A DNA stretch of 10,417 bases from JACIYW01 sp014359745. Lineage in GTDB: Bacteria; Pseudomonadota; Alphaproteobacteria; Rhodobacterales; Rhodobacteraceae. Of the stretch, positions 6,324-10,417 are shown piece by piece; positions within the stretch are counted from its first letter, which is position 1, and each line of letters opens with the position of its first letter. The stretch spans positions 1 to 10,417 of the forward strand of contig JBNPWE010000050.1 of NCBI GenBank assembly GCA_050433985.1, written 5' to 3'. Made by a program: the position numbers and the translations under genes. The notes beneath the pieces are model-generated. The model did not search any database. It saw only the letters and a program-made list of their open reading frames with translations, and was not told the DNA's origin.

Positions 6324-6344
6324 GCGTCCGCATTATCAGGACGC
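6324..6344 (+). promoter_or_regulatory. Inverted repeat in the glyA leader
   Basis: GCGTCC (6324-6329) and GGACGC (6339-6344) form a 6-bp stem around nine bases, ending 9 bases before the glyA Shine-Dalgarno AAGGAG (6354-6359). It could be an operator or a leader hairpin. Elsewhere in the 6206-6365 intergenic region I find TTGTCA (6313-6318) as a possible -35, but no matching -10 at normal spacing, and no riboswitch I recognise. Confidence 0.3.
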
Positions 6345-6365
6345 ACCATGCCCAAGGAGTATCTG

Positions 6366-7661
6366 ATGGACGCCCCACAACGCGACGCCGGTTTTTTCAC
6401 CGAAAGCATCGAAACCCGTGATCCCGATCTTTTTGCCGCGCTGCAACTGGAACTTGGCCGCCAGCGCGACGAGATCGAGCTGATCGCCTCGGAAAACATC
6501 GTCTCCACCGCCGTGATGGAGGCACAGGGATCGGTGCTGACCAACAAATACGCCGAAGGCTATCCGGGGCGGCGTTATTACGGCGGCTGCCAATTTGTCG
6601 ATATCGCCGAGAACCTGGCGATAGAGCGGGCGTGCAAGCTGTTTGGCGTGGCCTATGCCAATGTGCAGCCCAATTCCGGCAGCCAGGCCAACCAGGGTGT
6701 CTATCAGGCGCTGCTGTCGCCCGGCGACACGATCCTTGGCATGAACCTTGCCTCGGGCGGGCACCTGACCCATGGCGCGGCCCCCAACCAGTCGGGCAAA
6801 TGGTTTCACGCGGTGCAATACGGGGTGCGCAAGCAGGATAACCTGATCGATTACGATCAGGTCGCGGCGCTGGCGGCGGAACACAAGCCAAAGCTGATCA
6901 TCGCCGGCGGCTCTGCCATCCCGCGCCAGATCGATTTCGCGCGTTTCCGCGAGATCGCCGATTCCGTCGGCGCATGGCTTCTGGTCGACATGGCGCATTT
7001 CGCGGGGCTGGTGGCGGGCGGCGCGCATCCCTCGCCCTTCCCGCACGCCCATGTCGCCACCACCACCACCCATAAGACCCTGCGCGGCCCGCGCGGTGGC
7101 ATGATCCTGACTGATGACGAAGCCTTGGCGAAAAAGATCAACTCCGCCATCTTCCCCGGCATTCAGGGCGGGCCCCTTATGCATGTGATCGCCGCCAAGG
7201 CCGTGGCCTTCGGCGAGGCGCTGCGCCCCGAATTCCGCACCTATGCAGCACAGGTCGTGGCCAACGCCCGCGCGCTGGCCGATCAGTTGCAAAAGGGCGG
7301 GCTGGATATCGTCACCGGCGGCACCGATACGCATGTGATGCTGGTCGATCTGCGCCCCAAGGGTGTCAAGGGTAACGCCACCGAACAGGCGCTCGGCCGT
7401 GCCCATATCACCTGCAACAAGAACGGCATCCCGTTCGATCCCGAAAAGCCCACCATCACCTCGGGCGTGCGCCTTGGTACACCCGCCGGCACCACGCGCG
7501 GCTTTGCCGAGGCCGAGTTCCGCCAGATCGGCGATCTGATCGTCGAGGTGGTCGATGGCCTTGCCACCAGCGGCCCCGATGGCAACGCCGATATCGAGGC
7601 GGCGGTGCGCGGCAAGGTGCAGGTGCTCTGCGATCGCTTTCCGATCTATCCCGGCCTCTAG
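6366..7661 (+). CDS. glyA: Serine hydroxymethyltransferase
   Basis: A 431-residue PLP enzyme (fold type I) of the cytoplasm that interconverts serine plus tetrahydrofolate with glycine plus 5,10-methylene-THF, the main source of one-carbon units. Visible are the substrate-binding ELIASENI and TNKYAEGYPGRRYYGG regions, QPNSGSQAN, VDMAHFAGLVAGG, and the PLP-binding lysine K237 in TTTTHKTLRGPRGG. The C-terminus has SGVRLGTPAGTTRG. The length fits the family. The ATG at 6366 is chosen over one at 6348 because AAGGAG (6354-6359) sits 6 bases before it. The stop codon TAG (7659-7661) is part of the CTAGAG edge of the downstream repeat element. A strong terminator follows at 7819. Confidence 0.96.
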   Translation: MDAPQRDAGFFTESIETRDPDLFAALQLELGRQRDEIELIASENIVSTAVMEAQGSVLTNKYAEGYPGRRYYGGCQFVDIAENLAIERACKLFGVAYANVQPNSGSQANQGVYQALLSPGDTILGMNLASGGHLTHGAAPNQSGKWFHAVQYGVRKQDNLIDYDQVAALAAEHKPKLIIAGGSAIPRQIDFARFREIADSVGAWLLVDMAHFAGLVAGGAHPSPFPHAHVATTTTHKTLRGPRGGMILTDDEALAKKINSAIFPGIQGGPLMHVIAAKAVAFGEALRPEFRTYAAQVVANARALADQLQKGGLDIVTGGTDTHVMLVDLRPKGVKGNATEQALGRAHITCNKNGIPFDPEKPTITSGVRLGTPAGTTRGFAEAEFRQIGDLIVEVVDGLATSGPDGNADIEAAVRGKVQVLCDRFPIYPGL

Positions 7662-7782
7662 AGCAATTTCTGAAAAAGGTGATAGACTTTTTCGGTTCGA
7701 AATTGCGACCGATCAACAACCTGCAGCGTTCAACAACCTGCAGCGTTTCCGCCGTTTCAACGAAAAGCCGAAACGCTGCAGG
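7658..7782 (+). repeat. Two-hairpin palindromic intergenic repeat after glyA
   Basis: The element begins CTAGAGCAATTTC. In hairpin 1, GCAATTTC (7663-7670) pairs with GAAATTGC (7699-7706), and inside it GAAAAAG (7672-7678) pairs with CTTTTTC (7687-7693). In hairpin 2, CCTGCAGCGTTTC (7737-7749) pairs perfectly over 13 bp with GAAACGCTGCAGG (7770-7782), with an inner TTTC/GAAA mini-stem. From memory, elements starting CTAGAGCATTTTC or CTAGAGCAATTTC and containing such palindromes are scattered between genes in many alphaproteobacteria. They are not coding. If transcribed behind glyA the RNA would fold strongly and could protect or process the mRNA 3' end. Confidence 0.7.
7714..7747 (+). repeat. 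Perfect 17-bp tandem duplication inside the palindromic repeat
   Basis: CAACAACCTGCAGCGTT occurs at 7714-7730 and again at 7731-7747 with no gap. The second copy contributes the left arm of hairpin 2; the first copy is a spare arm that could pair with the same right arm. Confidence 0.9.
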
Positions 7783-7818
7783 ATCAGCCCTTATCGTCCG
7801 TCACATCCCCATGGAACC

Positions 7819-7858
7819 AAGAACGCCGCCCCTCGGGGATGCGTTCTTTCTGTTTGTT
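7819..7858 (+). terminator. Intrinsic terminator of glyA
   Basis: AAGAACGC (7819-7826) pairs with GCGTTCTT (7841-7848), and inside it CCCC and GGGG pair around a 2-base loop. A T-rich tail (TCTGTTTGTTCTTTTCTG) follows at once. This is the classical form for the plus strand, 158 bases after the glyA stop. Confidence 0.85.
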
Positions 7859-7874
7859 CTTTTCTGTTTGTTGT
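7847..7874 (+). repeat. Tandem 14-mer, T-rich
   Basis: TTTCTGTTTGTTCT (7847-7860) is followed by TTTCTGTTTGTTGT (7861-7874), 13 of 14 identical, extending the T-rich tail of the terminator. A TCTGTTT within it can also pair with AAACAGA (7899-7905). The rest of the gap to 7967 shows nothing I recognise. Confidence 0.75.
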
Positions 7875-7967
7875 CAGTTACTTACCTTCCATAAGAAGAA
7901 ACAGACCCTGAAAGAGGCAGATTATTCATCCACAAAGGACGATGATTGCCTGTCGGAACATCCCCCC

Positions 7968-10244
7968 TTACGCACATTTCGAATGTCCGCAGGCCCGGCA
8001 GGTCTTGCAGCCTTCGATCATCACCATCTCATAGGCGCCGCAGGCCGGGCAGGCGGGGCCGGGGGGGCGGTTGGTGGTGGTCTCGGGGGCACCGTGGGGG
8101 TCGGATTTCAGGCCCAGCCCCTCGCCCTCGATAAACCCGATTGCCACAAGATGCCGCTCTATCACCCCGCCGATCGCGGCCAGGATCGACGGGATATAGC
8201 GCCCGCCCATCCACGCCCCCCCGCGCGGATCAAAGACCGCCTTCAACTCTTCGACCACGAAAGACACATCCCCGCCCCGCCGGAACACCGCCGAGATCAT
8301 CCGCGTCAGCGCCACCGTCCAGGCGTAGTGTTCCATGTTCTTGGAATTGATGAACACCTCGAACGGGCGGCGGTGGCCGGAGATGACGATATCATTGATG
8401 GTGATATAGATCGCATGTTCAGAGCCGGGCCATTTCAGCTTGTAGGTCTGCCCTTCCAGCGTCTGCGGCCGGTCAAGGGGTTCGGACAGATACACCACCT
8501 CCCCCTCTTGCACCGGCGCCCCCGCTTCGCCCGGCGCGGCCTCGGCGGTCTCGGACACGCTCAGCACCGATCCGGTCACGGCGTTGGGGCGGTAGGTGGT
8601 GCAGCCCTTGCAGCCCTGATCCCAGGCAGCCATGTAGACCTGCCGGAAATCATCGAAAGAGATATCGGCGGGGCAGTTGATGGTCTTGGAAATCGAACTG
8701 TCCACCCATTTCTGCGCGGCCGCCTGCATCTTGACGTGATCCAGCGGCGGCAAGGTTTGCGCATTGACGAAATGATCGGGCAGGGCCGCGTCGCCGTGCA
8801 GATCGCGCCACATCTGAACGGCGTAATCGACCACCTCTTCCTCGGTACGCGAGCCATCCTTTTGCAGCACCTTGCGCCGATAAGCATAGGCAAACACCGG
8901 CTCTATCCCGCTGGAAACATTGCCGGCATAAAGGCTGATGGTGCCGGTGGGCGCGACCGAGGTCAGCAGCGCGTTGCGGATACCATGGGCGCGAATCTCT
9001 GCGCGCACACTTTCGTCCATCTGCTGCATGCTGCCCGAGGCAAGGAATTTCTCGGCGTCGAACAGCGGGAACGCGCCCTTTTCGCGCGCCAGATCGACCG
9101 AGGCGAGGTAGGCCGCGCAGGCGATCTTGTGCATCCAGATTTCCGTCTGCCGCGCCGCCTCATCCGATCCATAGCGCAGCCCCAGCATCAGCAGCGCATC
9201 CGCCAACCCGGTAACCCCCAGCCCGATCCGGCGCTTGGCGCGCGCCTCTTCGGCCTGTTGCGGCAGGGGAAAGCGGCTGGCATCCACGGTGTTGTCCATC
9301 ATCCGCACCGCGATGCGCACCAGATCCTTCAGCCCCGCCGCATCCAGCCGCGCCTTGGGTCCGAACGGATCGATCACCAGACGCGCCAGGTTGATCGACC
9401 CCAGCAGGCAGGCCCCATAAGGCGGCAGCGGTTGCTCGCCGCAGGGATTGGTCGCGGCGATGGTTTCGGCGTAATGCAGGTTGTTCATGGCGTTGATGCG
9501 ATCGATGAAGATCACGCCGGGCTCGGCGTAATCATAGGTGGCGCGCATGATTCGGTTCCACAGATCGCGCGCCTGCAGGGTGCGATAGACCTTGCCGTCG
9601 AAGGTCAGTTCCCACGGCCCGTCGGCCTTGACCGCCGCCATGAAGGCATCCGTTGCCAGCACCGACAGGTTGAACATGCGCAGCCTCGCGGCATCCTGCT
9701 TGGCCTCGATGAAGGCCTCGATATCGGGGTGATCGCAGCGCATGGTGGCCATCATCGCGCCGCGCCGCGATCCCGCCGACATGATGGTGCGGCACATCGC
9801 ATCCCACACATCCATGAAGCTGAGCGGCCCCGAGGCATCGGCGGCCACCCCCTTCACCTCGGCGCCGCGCGGCCGGATGGTGGAAAAATCATATCCGATG
9901 CCGCCGCCCTGCTGCATGGTCAGCGCGGCCTCTTTCAGCATCTCGAAGATACCGCCCATGTCATCGGGGATGGTGCCCATGACAAAACAGTTGAACAGCG
10001 TCACCGACCGCCCGGTGCCCGCCCCCGCCGTAATTCGGCCTGCGGGCAGATAGCGAAAATCCTCCAGCGCCGCATAGAACCGGTCTTCCCAGGCCGCCGG
10101 ATCGGCCTCCACCGCCGCCAGCGCTCGCGCGATGCGTCGCCAGCTATCTTCGACGGTGGCGTCGATGGGCGTGCCATCAGCATCCTTCAGGCGGTATTTC
10201 ATGTCCCATATCTGTTCGGCGATGGGCGCGGCAAAGCGGGTCAT
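7968..10244 (-). CDS. nrdJ: Adenosylcobalamin-dependent (class II) ribonucleotide reductase
   Basis: A 758-residue single-chain, oxygen-independent ribonucleotide reductase that uses coenzyme B12 to form the thiyl radical and makes deoxynucleotides. The core barrel carries the first redox cysteine C86 (LFNCFVMG), N266-P-C268-G-E270 (NPCGE, thiyl Cys268 with catalytic Asn and Glu), the second redox cysteine C279 (GACLLGSINL), and SVAPTGTIS from 429. A TSCPD-type domain follows (about 600-715). The tail is a cysteine-rich ribbon with C732, C735, C746, C749, C752 and C757, likely the part re-reduced by thioredoxin and/or binding zinc. The N-terminus goes straight into the reductase fold with no ATP-cone, so the dATP off-switch seems absent. 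It is a short form of NrdJ. The ATG at 10244 has only a distant AGGA, about 9 bases upstream. A good promoter lies at 10277-10305, and no B12 riboswitch is visible before it. The gene is convergent with glyA. Confidence 0.95.
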   Translation of the reverse strand: MTRFAAPIAEQIWDMKYRLKDADGTPIDATVEDSWRRIARALAAVEADPAAWEDRFYAALEDFRYLPAGRITAGAGTGRSVTLFNCFVMGTIPDDMGGIFEMLKEAALTMQQGGGIGYDFSTIRPRGAEVKGVAADASGPLSFMDVWDAMCRTIMSAGSRRGAMMATMRCDHPDIEAFIEAKQDAARLRMFNLSVLATDAFMAAVKADGPWELTFDGKVYRTLQARDLWNRIMRATYDYAEPGVIFIDRINAMNNLHYAETIAATNPCGEQPLPPYGACLLGSINLARLVIDPFGPKARLDAAGLKDLVRIAVRMMDNTVDASRFPLPQQAEEARAKRRIGLGVTGLADALLMLGLRYGSDEAARQTEIWMHKIACAAYLASVDLAREKGAFPLFDAEKFLASGSMQQMDESVRAEIRAHGIRNALLTSVAPTGTISLYAGNVSSGIEPVFAYAYRRKVLQKDGSRTEEEVVDYAVQMWRDLHGDAALPDHFVNAQTLPPLDHVKMQAAAQKWVDSSISKTINCPADISFDDFRQVYMAAWDQGCKGCTTYRPNAVTGSVLSVSETAEAAPGEAGAPVQEGEVVYLSEPLDRPQTLEGQTYKLKWPGSEHAIYITINDIVISGHRRPFEVFINSKNMEHYAWTVALTRMISAVFRRGGDVSFVVEELKAVFDPRGGAWMGGRYIPSILAAIGGVIERHLVAIGFIEGEGLGLKSDPHGAPETTTNRPPGPACPACGAYEMVMIEGCKTCRACGHSKCA

Positions 10245-10276
10245 GCGGGCTGGTCCTGTCTGATGCGGGGCAGATC

Positions 10277-10305
10277 AGAATAGGCCCAAGGGCCACCCCG
10301 GTCAA
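10277..10305 (-). promoter_or_regulatory. Sigma-70-type promoter of nrdJ
   Basis: On the minus strand TTGACC (10305-10300, 5/6 to TTGACA) is followed after exactly 17 bases by TATTCT (10282-10277, 4/6 to TATAAT). Transcription would start near 10270, giving a leader of only about 25 bases, too short for a riboswitch. An 8-bp palindrome TCAATTGA (10302-10309) overlaps the -35 and could be bound by a regulator. No NrdR box is evident. Confidence 0.65.
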
Positions 10306-10376
10306 TTGATCCCGCCGCTGTTCCAGGGCTCCGAACTCATGTGACAGTGACAAGGGAGGATTTTTCTGAATCTTTG

Positions 10377-10401
10377 CGGCGGCACAACCATGGAGCCGCC
10401 G
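10377..10401 (+). promoter_or_regulatory. Hairpin covering the ribosome binding site of the last gene
   Basis: CGGCGGC (10377-10383) pairs with GCCGCCG (10395-10401) around an 11-base loop. The stem ends at the base before ATG 10402 and its 3' part overlaps the GGAG Shine-Dalgarno (10392-10395), so it could reduce translation starts. The GC-rich background makes chance pairing possible. Confidence 0.3.
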
Positions 10402-10417
10402 ATGACCCTTTTGACCG
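10402..10417 (+). CDS. Probable start of a plus-strand gene, cut by the window edge
   Basis: ATG at 10402 is preceded by GGAG (10392-10395) at a 6-base spacing and opens a frame reading MTLLT before the window ends. An in-frame ATG at 10390 is an alternative start but has no Shine-Dalgarno of its own. The gene would be divergent from nrdJ. No function can be assigned from five codons. Confidence 0.3.

Noticed and set aside
6348..6365. Upstream ATG as the glyA start
   Set aside because: It has no Shine-Dalgarno of its own, and the AAGGAG at 6354-6359 lies after it at ideal distance from ATG 6366.
7839..10283. Very long plus-strand open frame antisense to nrdJ
   Set aside because: It is the mirror of nrdJ codon bias in GC-rich DNA. 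Its product is rich in His, Arg, Gly and Pro without domains, while the minus strand encodes a complete NrdJ.
10245..10417. Cobalamin riboswitch upstream of nrdJ
   Set aside because: I looked for a B12-box core and the surrounding stems and found none. The predicted leader is too short.

Overview
This window reads as a GC-rich alphaproteobacterial chromosome segment, most likely Rhodobacterales (Rhodobacteraceae). Pointers are the strong G/C preference at third codon positions, the style of PrpE, NAD kinase, GlyA and a B12-dependent ribonucleotide reductase, and a palindromic repeat starting CTAGAGCAATTTC of a type I recall from alphaproteobacterial intergenic regions. This placement comes from sequence style and memory of families, not from a search.

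Layout. Positions 1-80 (-) hold the first 26 codons of a transposase that runs off the left edge (ISAs1 type); its element may end near 185. Positions 186-558 hold only hairpins and a doubtful 70-codon minus-strand frame of lower GC3. Then come an SDR protein lacking part of the usual catalytic set (559-1203, +) and propionyl-CoA synthetase prpE (1326-3218, +). After an AT-richer promoter region with two related TCTA/TAGA palindromes comes a two-gene signalling operon (3386-5377, +): an Hpt phosphotransfer protein and a sigma-54-dependent response regulator that closely resembles LuxO. The regulator is convergent with NAD kinase (5423-6205, -). NAD kinase is divergent from glyA (6366-7661, +). 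glyA runs directly into a two-hairpin dispersed repeat and then a good intrinsic terminator. The class II (adenosylcobalamin) ribonucleotide reductase (7968-10244, -) faces it and has a recognisable sigma-70 promoter at 10277-10305. A further plus-strand gene probably begins at 10402.

How the genes relate. Most of the window is core metabolism: propionate activation, NADP supply, serine/glycine and one-carbon units, and deoxynucleotide synthesis. None of these genes form an operon with each other. The accessory element is the Hpt/LuxO-like pair. It has the gene content of the LuxU-LuxO output of Vibrio quorum sensing, without a hybrid sensor kinase, autoinducer synthase or obvious sigma-54 target promoter in the window. 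It is the best candidate here for an under-described system. Its odd features are an Hpt without the usual lysine after the phospho-histidine, a GSFTGA loop instead of GAFTGA, a long low-complexity linker before the DNA-binding domain, and paired palindromes upstream.
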